The translations under genes and the position numbers were made by a program. This document shows positions 28,463 to 37,131 of a DNA stretch of 37,849 bases, one piece after another (position 1 is the first letter of the stretch; the number at the start of each line of letters is the position of its first letter). The notes beneath the pieces are model-generated. The model did no database searches, was not told the DNA's origin, and saw only the letters and a list, made by a program, of their open reading frames with translations. The DNA is taken from assembly GCF_900113745.1 (NCBI RefSeq), contig NZ_FOQL01000006.1, positions 1 through 37,849 on the forward strand, read 5' to 3'. The stretch comes from Pseudomonas guineae. Its GTDB lineage: Bacteria; Pseudomonadota; Gammaproteobacteria; Pseudomonadales; Pseudomonadaceae.

Positions 28463-29257
28463 TCAGATGAATTGTTTACGCAGGCGCTGGGAGATGATGT
28501 CGAGCACGCTCACCACCAGGATGATCACCAGCAGCAAGGCGCAAGTCTGGGCGAACTGGAAGCCGCGAATCGCTTCCCAGAGAATCACCCCGATACCGCC
28601 CGCGCCGACCATGCCGACCACGGTGGCCGAACGCACGTTGGACTCGAAGCGGTACAGCGAGTAGGAAATCCACAGCGGCAGCACCTGCGGAATTACCCCG
28701 TAGATCACTTCCTGCAGCGCGCTGGCACCGGTGGCACGTACGCCTTCAACGGGGCCGGGATCAATCGCCTCCACCGCCTCGGCAAACAGCTTGGCCAACA
28801 CCCCGGTAGTGCCGATGAATAGCGCCAGCACCCCGGCGAACGGCCCCAGACCGACCGCCACCACAAAAAGCATGGCAAAGACCATTTCATTGATCGAACG
28901 GCAGGCGTCCATTACCCGGCGAATCGGCTGATAGACCCACCACGGCACAATATTTTCAGAGCAGAGAATGCCCAGAGGAATAGCGCAGACAATCGCCAGC
29001 ACCGTGCCCCATAGGGCGATCTGCACGGTGACGATCATCTCCTTGAGGTACAGCTCCCAGTTGCTGAAATCCGGTGGGAAGAAGTCCGCAGCAAAGGTCG
29101 CCATGTTGCCGGAGTCGCGGATCAGGCCAAGCGGATTCATCTCCGCGCCCTGCCAGGACCAGGCCAGTACAGCAAGGAACAACCCCCAGCCAATCAGCTG
29201 CGTCCAGGAACGCTTGGCTGATAAATCTGGCGTAGGAACGCTAGTCAAAGTGGTCAT
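28463..29257 (-). CDS. phnE: PhnE phosphonate ABC transporter permease
   Basis: 264 residues, six or so membrane segments, with the permease motif EAVEAIDPGPVEGVRATGASALQEVIYGVIPQVLP (EAA loop). Forms the membrane pore for PhnC and PhnD. Start ATG at 29255-29257; weak GAGA upstream. Ends 20 bases before the first phnF ATG. Confidence 0.95.
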   Translation of the reverse strand: MTTLTSVPTPDLSAKRSWTQLIGWGLFLAVLAWSWQGAEMNPLGLIRDSGNMATFAADFFPPDFSNWELYLKEMIVTVQIALWGTVLAIVCAIPLGILCSENIVPWWVYQPIRRVMDACRSINEMVFAMLFVVAVGLGPFAGVLALFIGTTGVLAKLFAEAVEAIDPGPVEGVRATGASALQEVIYGVIPQVLPLWISYSLYRFESNVRSATVVGMVGAGGIGVILWEAIRGFQFAQTCALLLVIILVVSVLDIISQRLRKQFI

Positions 29258-29320
29258 AACGACGTCTCAATTGGAGCAACAAAGGTGAGCAGCCCGCCTC
29301 AGACGAGCCGCTCCAGGCCA

Positions 29321-30325
29321 TCAACCCGCGCTAACTGGGCTCTGCTTAGCGATGTCAGCCATGCGCTTTTCCAGCTTGGCCAACTCGGCATCCAGCTCCT
29401 TGAGCTGCACTTGTTTGTCGCTGTCTGAAAGCTTGTCGTTGTTAGCCACCTCAGTGCGCTTCTTGAATAACTCCAGCTGACGAATTGGCAGCAACTGGTC
29501 GTCATCCGAGGCTTTAAACTTGGCCCACTGCAGCCCTTCCAACACTTTCAGTTCAGCCGGCTCGTCGCCGTAGGTCATGAAGAACTTACGCAGCTTGTTT
29601 TTGGTGGTGTCATCAAGGTTCTTGCGCCATACCAGCGGATCAGACGGGATCAGCGGCGAGGTCCAGATCACCTTCAGCTGCGCGGCCTTTTCTGGCGCGG
29701 TCACTTCAAGACGTTCCATGCCTTCGCTGTTGAAGGTGCCGATATCAATCTGCTTGTTGGCCACCGACAGCGCGTTGACTTCATGGCTACCATTGAGTGA
29801 GCGCTTGAAGATCTTGTTGGCGTCGGCGTTGTTCTGCGCGAACACGTAGTAGCCCGGTACTAAGTAACCCGAGGTGGAGTTCGGGTCACCGTTGGCGAAG
29901 GTCAGGTCTTTCGCGTTTTTCAGCATGTCCGCGATCGAATTGATCGGGCTGTCCTTGTGCGCCACCATCAGGCTGTAATAGCCCTGAGTACCATTGGCGG
30001 CGACGGTCTGGGCAAATACCTGACCGCCCGCGCGGTCCACCGCCTCCATGGCCGACTTATTGCCGTACCAGGCCATATCGACCTTGTCGAAACGCATGCC
30101 TTGGATAATCCCGGCGTAGTCAGGGGCGAAGAAGGCGTTGATCTTCAAACCCGTCTGCTGGCCCATGTCCGCCAGGAAGGGGTCCCACATGGTTTTCAGG
30201 TTCTGCGAGGATTCGGTGGAGATGATGCCGAAGTTGATTTCCTGCTCAGCGGCTTGCGCAGCCCCCATAACTGAGCCTGCCAGCAACGTGGATGCGACAA
30301 GAACGCGACTGATACGTTTGAACAT
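29321..30325 (-). CDS. phnD: PhnD phosphonate-binding periplasmic protein
   Basis: 334 residues from the ATG at 30323-30325, with AGGAG 8 bases upstream. Signal peptide about 1-26 (LVASTLLAGSVMGAAQA). Body typical: INFGIISTESSQNLKTMWDPFLADM, ADMLKNAKDLTFANGDPNSTSGYLVP and VIWTSPLIPSDPLVWRKNL. A Lys/Glu-rich helical tail follows. It hands phosphonates to PhnE/PhnC. Confidence 0.95.
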   Translation of the reverse strand: MFKRISRVLVASTLLAGSVMGAAQAAEQEINFGIISTESSQNLKTMWDPFLADMGQQTGLKINAFFAPDYAGIIQGMRFDKVDMAWYGNKSAMEAVDRAGGQVFAQTVAANGTQGYYSLMVAHKDSPINSIADMLKNAKDLTFANGDPNSTSGYLVPGYYVFAQNNADANKIFKRSLNGSHEVNALSVANKQIDIGTFNSEGMERLEVTAPEKAAQLKVIWTSPLIPSDPLVWRKNLDDTTKNKLRKFFMTYGDEPAELKVLEGLQWAKFKASDDDQLLPIRQLELFKKRTEVANNDKLSDSDKQVQLKELDAELAKLEKRMADIAKQSPVSAG

Positions 30326-30382
30326 ACAAAGCACTCCTAGAGCGGATGGACAGATAAGGATTGGCTTAACAGAAGGCGTAAC

Positions 30383-31219
30383 TCAGGCCTTGGCCAGCGC
30401 CAGCGGTACTTTCGATGTGCGGGTACGGCGAGCTTTCTCGAGGGGTAGCGGCTCTAGCTCAACCGCGGCGCCATAGAGATCATTGAGGAAGCTGGGATGC
30501 AGTTCGGCGGCGGCGCCGTCGAAATGAATACGCCCCGCTTTTAACGCGACGGCGCGCTGGCAGTAGCGCATGGCGTAATCCACTTGATGCAGGGTGACCA
30601 CCACGGTGGTGCCGTCTTCGCGATTGATGTCGGCGAGAATCTGCATGACCTTGCGGGCGGACTCGGGGTCCAGCGAGGCGATCGGCTCGTCCGCCAGAAT
30701 CACCTTGGCGCGTTGACACAGCGCGCGGGCAATCGCCACACGCTGCTGCTGCCCGCCGGACAAGGTCGAGGCCCGCTGCTGCGCCAAGTCAGCCAGGCCA
30801 ACACGCGCCAACGCCTGCAGCGCCTGCTGCTTTTCTTCGGCGCTGAAAAGACCGAAGGTGCCACGCCAGCGCGGGATGCGCCCCAGGCAACCGAGCAGCA
30901 CGTTCTGCAGCACGCTGATACGGCCGACCAGGTTGAATTGCTGAAAGATATAGCCGATATCCGCACGCAACCGGCGCACATCAGCATTCAGACGGCCTTC
31001 GGCCTGCACTGCTTGGCCCAGCACTTGAATGCTGCCGCCTCCGCTGCGATCACAACAGGCGAGACCGGCAACATGGCGCAGCAAGGTCGACTTGCCAGAG
31101 CCCGATGCACCGATCAGGGCGACCATTTCACCGGGATCGACGGACAACGCCAAATCAAACAGCGCCTGTTTACGGCCGAACGTTTTGTTCAGGCGCTCAA
31201 CCCGGATCACTGCGCTCAT
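30383..31219 (-). CDS. phnC: PhnC phosphonate transporter ATPase
   Basis: 278 residues: Walker A ALIGASGSGKSTLLRH, signature LSGGQQQRVAIARA, Walker B KVILADEPIASLD. AGGAGG lies before the ATG at 31217-31219. It is the first gene of the operon, preceded by a PhnF-type site and a Pho-box candidate. The C-terminus has a short basic tail (KARRTRTSKVPLALAKA), a little longer than usual. Confidence 0.95.
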   Translation of the reverse strand: MSAVIRVERLNKTFGRKQALFDLALSVDPGEMVALIGASGSGKSTLLRHVAGLACCDRSGGGSIQVLGQAVQAEGRLNADVRRLRADIGYIFQQFNLVGRISVLQNVLLGCLGRIPRWRGTFGLFSAEEKQQALQALARVGLADLAQQRASTLSGGQQQRVAIARALCQRAKVILADEPIASLDPESARKVMQILADINREDGTTVVVTLHQVDYAMRYCQRAVALKAGRIHFDGAAAELHPSFLNDLYGAAVELEPLPLEKARRTRTSKVPLALAKA

Positions 31220-31267
31220 GGAATGCCTCCTTTAATAGCGGTTACACCGCGGCTCGAGGCCGCCTGC

Positions 31268-31279
31268 TGGTGTAGACCA
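31268..31279. promoter_or_regulatory. PhnF-type operator before phnC
   Basis: TGGTGTAGACCA matches the M. smegmatis PhnF site TGGTATAGACCA in 11 of 12 bases and fits the HutC-family consensus (GTMTAKAC). It lies 49 bases before the phnC start, between the Pho-box candidate and the gene, a good place for repression. Confidence 0.6.
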
Positions 31280-31316
31280 AGGTAGGCAAATCATGTGTCA
31301 GCGCGATTAATGAGCC

Positions 31317-31334
31317 ATGACACTTACGTGACTA
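31317..31334 (-). promoter_or_regulatory. Pho box candidate before phnC
   Basis: Minus strand TAGTCAC-GTAA-GTGTCAT: two heptamers 11 bases apart, the second matching CTGTCAT in six of seven and the first weaker. PhoB control of phn genes in phosphate starvation is well known. A clear -10 at the usual distance is not seen, so it is only a candidate. Confidence 0.45.
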
Positions 31335-31556
31335 TTGCTTGAAATTTTTGCCTAGCGCCGGGTTTGCTGATTTTTTTGCACAATAAGACGCATTTCTGAC
31401 AACTAATGCCGGATTACGCCTTAACCCGCAGCCGATCACGACATACAATTGGCGTCAATTTATTGCTCTTTAAATGAGTGAGCCATGAAAGCATCTAAAC
31501 GGCTTTCTGGCTGAACGCTTAGTACTGGCGCTGGTCAAACCGGTGACTATGCTATA

Positions 31557-31570
31557 GCCCATTGCCAGTA
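31557..31570. promoter_or_regulatory. AmrZ-type binding site before amrZ
   Basis: GCCCATTGCCAGTA matches the AmrZ consensus GGCCATTACCAGCC at 10 of 14 positions, keeping the CATT and CCAG blocks. It lies 39 bases before the start codon. AmrZ is known to repress its own gene in P. aeruginosa, which makes this a good autoregulatory site candidate. Confidence 0.55.
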
Positions 31571-31608
31571 TCGCTTTCCTGAACTAACCGGTTTAATGTA
31601 CGCGCCCT

Positions 31609-31926
31609 ATGAAACAAGCACTCTATTCCAGCCGCACCGCTGACAAATTCGTAGTTCGCCTGCCCGACGGTATGCGCGAACGCATTGCGGATGTCGCACG
31701 CAACCATCACCGCAGCATGAACTCGGAGATCATTGCTCGCCTTGAGCAAAGCATGCTCCAGGAAAGCGCGCTGGGTGATGACATCAACCTGCGCCTAGAC
31801 AGCCCAGAGCTGTCGCTGCATGAACGCGAGTTGCTGCAGCGCTTTCGCCAGTTGTCGCGTCGCCAGCAAAATGCCTTGGTGGCATTAATTGCTCACGATG
31901 CCGAGATGGCTAACGAAGAAGGCTGA
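31609..31926 (+). CDS. amrZ: AmrZ/AlgZ global ribbon-helix-helix regulator
   Basis: 105 residues, closely matching AmrZ: YSSRTADKFVVRLPDGMRERI, the DNA-reading strand KFVVRL, HHRSMNSEIIARLEQSML, then RLDSPELSLHERELLQRFRQLSRRQQNALVALIAHDAE. It controls alginate, motility and c-di-GMP genes in P. aeruginosa. The annotated ATG at 31609 is preceded in frame by ACG-CGC-CCT, where P. aeruginosa AmrZ has MRP; so the ancestral ATG may have changed to ACG and the start moved three codons down. No strong ribosome site is visible. Confidence 0.95.
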   Translation: MKQALYSSRTADKFVVRLPDGMRERIADVARNHHRSMNSEIIARLEQSMLQESALGDDINLRLDSPELSLHERELLQRFRQLSRRQQNALVALIAHDAEMANEEG

Positions 31927-31940
31927 CTGCAGCAGCCACT

Positions 31941-31967
31941 AAAAACCGGCCGTGGCCGGTTTTTTTG
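31941..31967 (+). terminator. amrZ terminator
   Basis: AAAAACCGGCC-GT-GGCCGGTTTTTTT, a stem of nine or more pairs with seven T, 15 bases after the amrZ stop. Confidence 0.95.
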
Positions 31968-32006
31968 TTGCGCATAAAGCCACTCGCCATGCCAAATTAC
32001 GCCCAT

Positions 32007-32040
32007 AAAAAAACCGCCCAACACAGGCGGTTTTTTATTT
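32007..32040 (-). terminator. oadB terminator
   Basis: AAAAAAACCGCC-CAACACA-GGCGGTTTTTTATTT. Reading on the minus strand it ends the oad operon 10 bases after the oadB stop; it also works on the plus strand. Confidence 0.95.
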
Positions 32041-32049
32041 CAGTGCGAA

Positions 32050-33186
32050 CTAACCGACAAAGTTGAGCAACACACCCGCCGCGACGGCCGAACCAATCAC
32101 ACCCGCCACATTCGGACCCATGGCATGCATCAACAGGAAGTTCTGCGGGTTAGCCTCCAGACCGACCTTGTTCGATACCCGCGCCGCCATCGGCACCGCA
32201 GATACACCGGCCGAGCCGATCAGAGGGTTGATCTTGTTGCTGCTGAACAGGTTCATCAATTTGGCCATCAACACACCCGACGCAGTGCCCGCGCAAAACG
32301 CGATCATGCCGAGGCTGAGAATGCCCAAGGTCTTCAGCTGCAGGAACGACTCCGCTGACAACTTCGACCCAACCGTAAGGCCAAGGAAGATGGTGACGAT
32401 GTTGATCAGCGCATTGCGTGAGGTATCAGCCAGACGCTCGACCACACCGGCCTCGCGCAGCAAATTACCCATCGCAAACATCCCGATCAAGGGCGCAGCG
32501 TCAGGCAGTAGTAGACCGATCAACAGAAACAGCACAATCGGGAAAATGATCTTCTCGGACTGCCCCACTGGACGCAGCTGCTGCATCACGATGGCGCGCT
32601 CTTCCTTGGTGGTCAGGGCACGCATGATTGGCGGCTGAATCAACGGCACCAATGCCATGTAGGCATAGGCCGCCACCGCAATCGGACCGAGTAGGTGTGG
32701 GGCTAATTTAGAGGTTACGAAAATAGAAGTCGGACCATCCGCGCCACCGATGATCGCAATCGACGCCGCTTCTTTGAGGGTGAATTCCAGACCCGGAATA
32801 CCCAAGGCAGTTAGCGCCAGCGCACCCATCAGGGTGCCGAAGATACCAAACTGCGCGGCTGCCCCAAGCAGCAGGGTTTTCGGGTTAGCCAGCATAGGCC
32901 CAAAGTCGGTCATGGCGCCGACACCGAGGAAGATCAGCAGCGGGAAGATACTGGTGGGCAGGCCCACCTCGTAAATCATGTGCAGAAAGCCGGAGCCCTC
33001 GGCCATATTGGCCACCGGGATGTTGGCCAGCAGACCGCCAAAGCCAATCGGCAGCAGCAGCAACGGCTCAAAGCCTTTTTTGATCGCCAAGTAAATCAGC
33101 CCGATACACACCGCGATCATGAATAACTGACCGAGTTCGATGTGATAAAGACCCGTGCTGTGCCAGAGTTTGAGGAGCTTATCCAT
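32050..33186 (-). CDS. oadB: Oxaloacetate decarboxylase beta subunit (sodium pump)
   Basis: 378 residues, about nine membrane segments. Typical segments: LLPIGFGGLLANIP, FLGVGAMTDFGPMLANP, IIGGADGPTSIFVTSKLAP (containing the conserved Asp for Na+ binding) and VGLEANPQNFLLMHAMGPNVAGVIGSAVAAG. It decarboxylates carboxybiotin and exports Na+. It lies 12 bases after oadA. GGGAGCG precedes the ATG. Confidence 0.95.
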   Translation of the reverse strand: MDKLLKLWHSTGLYHIELGQLFMIAVCIGLIYLAIKKGFEPLLLLPIGFGGLLANIPVANMAEGSGFLHMIYEVGLPTSIFPLLIFLGVGAMTDFGPMLANPKTLLLGAAAQFGIFGTLMGALALTALGIPGLEFTLKEAASIAIIGGADGPTSIFVTSKLAPHLLGPIAVAAYAYMALVPLIQPPIMRALTTKEERAIVMQQLRPVGQSEKIIFPIVLFLLIGLLLPDAAPLIGMFAMGNLLREAGVVERLADTSRNALINIVTIFLGLTVGSKLSAESFLQLKTLGILSLGMIAFCAGTASGVLMAKLMNLFSSNKINPLIGSAGVSAVPMAARVSNKVGLEANPQNFLLMHAMGPNVAGVIGSAVAAGVLLNFVG

Positions 33187-33198
33187 TACTGCGCTCCC

Positions 33199-34974
33199 TT
33201 AACCGATGGCCAGCAGGCTGTCGCCCACCGCCACCGCGTCACCGACTTTGACGTTGACCGCTGCCACGGTGCCGGCCTTGAATGCACGAATCTCGGTTTC
33301 CATCTTCATCGCTTCGAGGATGATCACCAACTGGCCTTCTTCCACCGCCTGACCCGGCTGCACCAGCACCTTGAAGATGTTGCCCGCCAGCGGGGCGCTC
33401 TGCGCCTCACCAGCGCCTGCAGGCGCGGCTAAGGTTGTCGCCGCGGAGGTTGCTCCCCCGACAGCCTTAAGCCCTTCGATATCACCACCTTCATTAACCT
33501 GCACCACATAGGACTTGCCGCCCACTTCAACGGTGTAGACCTCAGGCGTTCCAGGCTCACGCGCGAGCTGCTCCTGACCAGTTGGCGCCGGCTCGAAGGC
33601 CGCTGGATTGCCACGGTTTTCCAGGAACTTCAGGCCGATCTGCGGAAACAATGCATAGGTCAGCACGTCGTCGACTTCATCAGCGGCTAAGGTGATGCCC
33701 TTCTCTTTGGCAATGCCCTTGAGTTCGGCAGTCAGCTTGTCCATTTCGGCGTCAAGCAGGTCGGCTGGGCGGCAGGTGATGGCCTCGGCACCGTCGAGCA
33801 CCCGCGCCTGCAACTCTTTATTGAACGGTGCCGGTGCTGCGCCGTATTCGCCTTTCAGCACGCCAGCCGTTTCTTTGGTGATCGACTTATAGCGCTCACC
33901 GGTGATCACGTTGATCACCGCCTGAGTGCCAACGATCTGTGAGGTCGGGGTCACCAGCGGGATAAACCCGAGGTCTTCACGTACCCGCGGGATCTCCGCC
34001 AGCACCTCATCGAACTTGTCCTCAGCGCCCTGCTCTTTCAGCTGACTTTCCATATTGGTCAGCATGCCGCCCGGCACTTGGGCAACCAGGATGCGCGAGT
34101 CGACGCCCCTGAGATTGCCCTCAAATTTGGCGTACTTCTTCCGCACGTCACGGAAGTAAGCGGCAATCTCTTCAAGCAACTCCAGGTTCAGCCCGGTATC
34201 GCGCTCGCTGCCTTGGAAAATGGCTACAACCGACTCGGTTGGCGAATGGCCATACGTCATCGACAGCGAGGAAATCGCCGTATCGACGTTATCGATACCT
34301 GCATCTACCGCCTTGACGATGGCAGCGGTCGACAAGCCTGCGGTGGCATGGCAATGCAAATGAATCGGGACCGACAGGGTCGCCTTCAGCCGCGTTACCA
34401 ACTCAAACGCGATATAGGGATTGAGAATGCCGGCCATATCCTTGATGGCGATTGAATCGGCACCCATGTCTTCGATCTGCTTCGCTAGATCGACCCACAT
34501 ATCCAGGGTATGCACCGGACTGGTGGTATAGGAGATTGTGCCCTGAGCATGTTTGCCCAATTGCTTGACCGCCTGAAGCGCGGTCTGCAGGTTGCGCGGA
34601 TCATTCATCGCATCGAATACACGGAACACATCAACGCCATTAAAGGCGGCGCGCTCAACGAATTTCTCGACAACGTCATCGGCGTAATGGCGGTAACCCA
34701 GCAGGTTCTGCCCGCGCAGGAGCATCTGCTGCGGGGTGTTGGGCATGGCTTTTTTCAGCGCACGAATACGCTCCCATGGGTCTTCGCCGAGGTAACGGAT
34801 ACAGGCATCGAAGGTCGCCCCACCCCAGGTCTCTACAGACCAGAAACCGACCTGGTCGAGCTTGCCGGCGATCGGCAGCATATCTTCCAGGCGCACACGG
34901 GTGGCGAGGATGGACTGGTGCGCATCACGCAGCACCACATCAGTAATTCCGAGGGCTTTCTTTACGGCAGTCAT
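33199..34974 (-). CDS. oadA: Oxaloacetate decarboxylase alpha subunit (biotin protein)
   Basis: 591 residues. N-terminal carboxyltransferase: DVVLRDAHQSILATRVRLEDM, the metal motif region HLHCHATAGL and IKDMAGILNP. After an Ala-rich linker the C-terminal biotinyl domain has LEAMKMETEIRA with biotinyl K557. It transfers CO2 from oxaloacetate to biotin. The presence of oadB and oadG argues for the sodium pump rather than pyruvate carboxylase subunit B. Confidence 0.95.
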   Translation of the reverse strand: MTAVKKALGITDVVLRDAHQSILATRVRLEDMLPIAGKLDQVGFWSVETWGGATFDACIRYLGEDPWERIRALKKAMPNTPQQMLLRGQNLLGYRHYADDVVEKFVERAAFNGVDVFRVFDAMNDPRNLQTALQAVKQLGKHAQGTISYTTSPVHTLDMWVDLAKQIEDMGADSIAIKDMAGILNPYIAFELVTRLKATLSVPIHLHCHATAGLSTAAIVKAVDAGIDNVDTAISSLSMTYGHSPTESVVAIFQGSERDTGLNLELLEEIAAYFRDVRKKYAKFEGNLRGVDSRILVAQVPGGMLTNMESQLKEQGAEDKFDEVLAEIPRVREDLGFIPLVTPTSQIVGTQAVINVITGERYKSITKETAGVLKGEYGAAPAPFNKELQARVLDGAEAITCRPADLLDAEMDKLTAELKGIAKEKGITLAADEVDDVLTYALFPQIGLKFLENRGNPAAFEPAPTGQEQLAREPGTPEVYTVEVGGKSYVVQVNEGGDIEGLKAVGGATSAATTLAAPAGAGEAQSAPLAGNIFKVLVQPGQAVEEGQLVIILEAMKMETEIRAFKAGTVAAVNVKVGDAVAVGDSLLAIG

Positions 34975-34999
34975 GCAGATGCTCCCTGTCGAACCTGGC

Positions 35000-35251
35000 T
35001 CACCCGCGGCGGGCGCGGTGCTGGTGAATAGCGGATTGGATAGCGGCTAATACATCGGCATTCGGCTCACCGGAGGACGGCTTGACTGCCAATGGCGCAG
35101 ATACGGGGGACGGTGCCTTCACGGCAAATTGCCCAATAACCCACGACATCACGCGGATTACCAACACCAACAACACTAGAAAGAGAAATACGAAACCCAG
35201 GCCGAATAGCATGAGCTCGACACCCTCGAGGAGGAGTTCACTAGGGGTCAT
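35000..35251 (-). CDS. oadG: Oxaloacetate decarboxylase gamma subunit
   Basis: 83 residues with one membrane helix (about 12-36, MLFGLGFVFLFLVLLVLVIRVM) and a Pro/Ala-rich tail ending NADVLAAIQSAIHQHRARRG, as in OadG, which anchors the alpha subunit to the membrane complex. GGAGCC precedes the ATG at 35249. First gene of the oadGAB operon. Confidence 0.9.
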   Translation of the reverse strand: MTPSELLLEGVELMLFGLGFVFLFLVLLVLVIRVMSWVIGQFAVKAPSPVSAPLAVKPSSGEPNADVLAAIQSAIHQHRARRG

Positions 35252-35431
35252 CTTGGCTCCATTACCCGCCCGTACGTGCGAGCTGCATTAATTATTAGAG
35301 TGGAGCGCCCGAGAACCTACCCCGGGCAAAGCTGGCGAACCTTAGCGTGAAACGAGCGTTTGAAGCAAACCCCATACGGACTACTGGCGGCATTTACTCG
35401 CAACCGGCACGACCGCCAAAACACAGACTAA

Positions 35432-36874
35432 CTAAAGCAGGAATATGCTCGCCAAACCGAGGAAGATAAAGAAGCCACCACTGTCTGTAACTGCAGTAAT
35501 CATCACACTTGCGCCCAAGGCTGGGTCACGCCCCATACGTACTAACGTCATGGGAATCAGCACGCCCATCAGCGCCGCCAGCAGTAGGTTGAGCACCATT
35601 GCAGCGGTCATCACCACGCCCAGGGACCAGCTGTCATAAAGCAGATAGGCAACCACACCAATCACCCCGCCCCAGACAATACCGTTGACCAAGCCAACTC
35701 CCAGCTCTTTACGAATCAGGCGTGAGGTATTGCCGGTGCTGACCTGATCCAACGCCATGGCACGCACGATCATGGTGATGGTCTGGTTACCCGAGTTGCC
35801 GCCGATGCCCGCGACAATCGGCATCAGTGCCGCCAGGGCGACCAGTTTCTCGATGGAATCCTCGAACAGGCCGATCACGCGCGAGGCCATAAACGCGGTA
35901 ACGAGGTTGATCGCCAACCAGGCCCAACGGTTGCGCAGGGACTTCCAAACCGAGGCGAAGATATCTTCTTCCTCGCGCAGACCGGCCATGTTGAGGACTT
36001 CGCTTTCGCTTTCCTCACGGATCAGGTCGACCATTTCATCGATGGTCAGACGGCCGATCAGCTTGCCGTTCTTGTCTACCACTGGGGTTGAGATCAAGTC
36101 GTAGCGCTCGAACGCTTGAGCGGCGTCATAGCCGTCTTCATCCGGATGGAAACTCACCGGATCGGTGGCCATAACCTCACTGACCAACTTTTCTGGGTCG
36201 TTGACCAGCAGACGCTTAACCGGCAGCACTCCCTTGAGCACGCCGTCGTAATCCACCACAAATAGCTTGTCGGTGTGCCCTGGCAGCTCCTTGAGGCGAC
36301 GCAGGTAACGCAACACCACTTCCAGGCTGACATCTTCGCGGATGGTGACCATCTCGAAGTCCATCAGCGCGCCGACCTGATCTTCCTCATAGGACAACGC
36401 CGAACGCACGCGCTCGCGCTGCTGTGCATCGAGGGTTTCCATCAGTTCGTGGACGACATCACGCGGCAGTTCAGAGGCCAGGTCGGCCAGCTCGTCAGCG
36501 TCCATTTCCTTGGCCGCGGCAAGAATCTCATGGTCTTCCATGTCGGCAAGCAGAGTTTCACGTACCGCATCCGACACTTCGAGGAGGATATCGCCGTCAC
36601 GCTCGACCTTGACCAGCTGCCAGACAGTCTGGCGATCACCCAGCGGCAACGCCTCAAGGATGTGAGCAACGTCAGCAGAGTGCAGTTCATCAAGCTTGCG
36701 CTGCAATTCGGCCAGGTTCTGCCGATGCACCAGGTTTTCCACCCGATTGTGGTGCTGGCCTTCCTGACGATGAGTCAGGTCTTCGACCAACTTATGCCGA
36801 TGCAATAGCTCGACCACCTGAGCCAGGCGGTCCTGCAAGCTTTCTTGCGGCTTTTTTGCTTCTACTTCAGTCAT
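35432..36874 (-). CDS. mgtE: MgtE magnesium channel
   Basis: 480 residues from the ATG at 36872-36874, with GGAG upstream; an in-frame GTG four codons earlier is less likely. An N domain of about 130 residues (ALPLGDRQTVWQLV), two CBS domains (about 140-270, VATDPVSFHPDEDG) and five membrane helices at the C-terminus (INLVTAFMASRVIGLFEDSI, AALMPIVAGIGGNSGNQT with the conserved pore segment, and LGASVMITAVTDSGGFFIFLGLA). It is a Mg2+ gated uptake channel regulated by cytoplasmic Mg2+. Confidence 0.95.
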   Translation of the reverse strand: MTEVEAKKPQESLQDRLAQVVELLHRHKLVEDLTHRQEGQHHNRVENLVHRQNLAELQRKLDELHSADVAHILEALPLGDRQTVWQLVKVERDGDILLEVSDAVRETLLADMEDHEILAAAKEMDADELADLASELPRDVVHELMETLDAQQRERVRSALSYEEDQVGALMDFEMVTIREDVSLEVVLRYLRRLKELPGHTDKLFVVDYDGVLKGVLPVKRLLVNDPEKLVSEVMATDPVSFHPDEDGYDAAQAFERYDLISTPVVDKNGKLIGRLTIDEMVDLIREESESEVLNMAGLREEEDIFASVWKSLRNRWAWLAINLVTAFMASRVIGLFEDSIEKLVALAALMPIVAGIGGNSGNQTITMIVRAMALDQVSTGNTSRLIRKELGVGLVNGIVWGGVIGVVAYLLYDSWSLGVVMTAAMVLNLLLAALMGVLIPMTLVRMGRDPALGASVMITAVTDSGGFFIFLGLASIFLL

Positions 36875-36988
36875 GGCGCGCTCCACCCCCAGCGGCAGCG
36901 CACGCCAAAGAGGGTCAATCAGTCAACACGTGATTGCACAATCGAGGTTCAGGGTAACTACTGGGTAAGTCCATGGTGGTAATCCACA

Positions 36989-37003
36989 AGCCCCGGCGGG
37001 GCT
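36989..37003. other. Short GC hairpin upstream of mgtE
   Basis: AGCCCC-GGC-GGGGCT in the divergent gap between mgtE and the DUF4124 gene, with no T-run on either side. Purpose unclear; the rest of this 257-base gap (36875-37131) shows no gene and no riboswitch signature I can recognise. Confidence 0.35.
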
Positions 37004-37131
37004 GACGCGCGAATGATACCACCGCGCCCGGACATTGCTAACTGCGACGCACAGGGCACTGGCAAAGGCACGCCTGGCGCTGACATCGGCATCGACTACG
37101 CTTGCACGTGCACCGATACGGAGGACGCACC

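Larger units (their letters stand above)
31220..31608. other. phnC/amrZ divergent intergenic region
   Basis: 389 bases without a gene. Besides the PhnF-type site and Pho-box candidate it contains GAACGC-N16-TCAAA (31513-31539), a partial match to the AlgU/sigma-22 promoter, and an AmrZ-like site at 31557-31570. A nine-codon frame at 31484 has no support. Confidence 0.45.

Noticed and set aside
33199..34974. oadA as pyruvate carboxylase subunit B
   Set aside because: Immediate partners oadB and oadG identify the sodium-pump complex; no biotin carboxylase subunit gene is adjacent.
36875..37131. Mg2+ riboswitch before mgtE
   Set aside because: The untranslated stretch shows only a short GC hairpin and no ykoK or mgtA-type conserved core.
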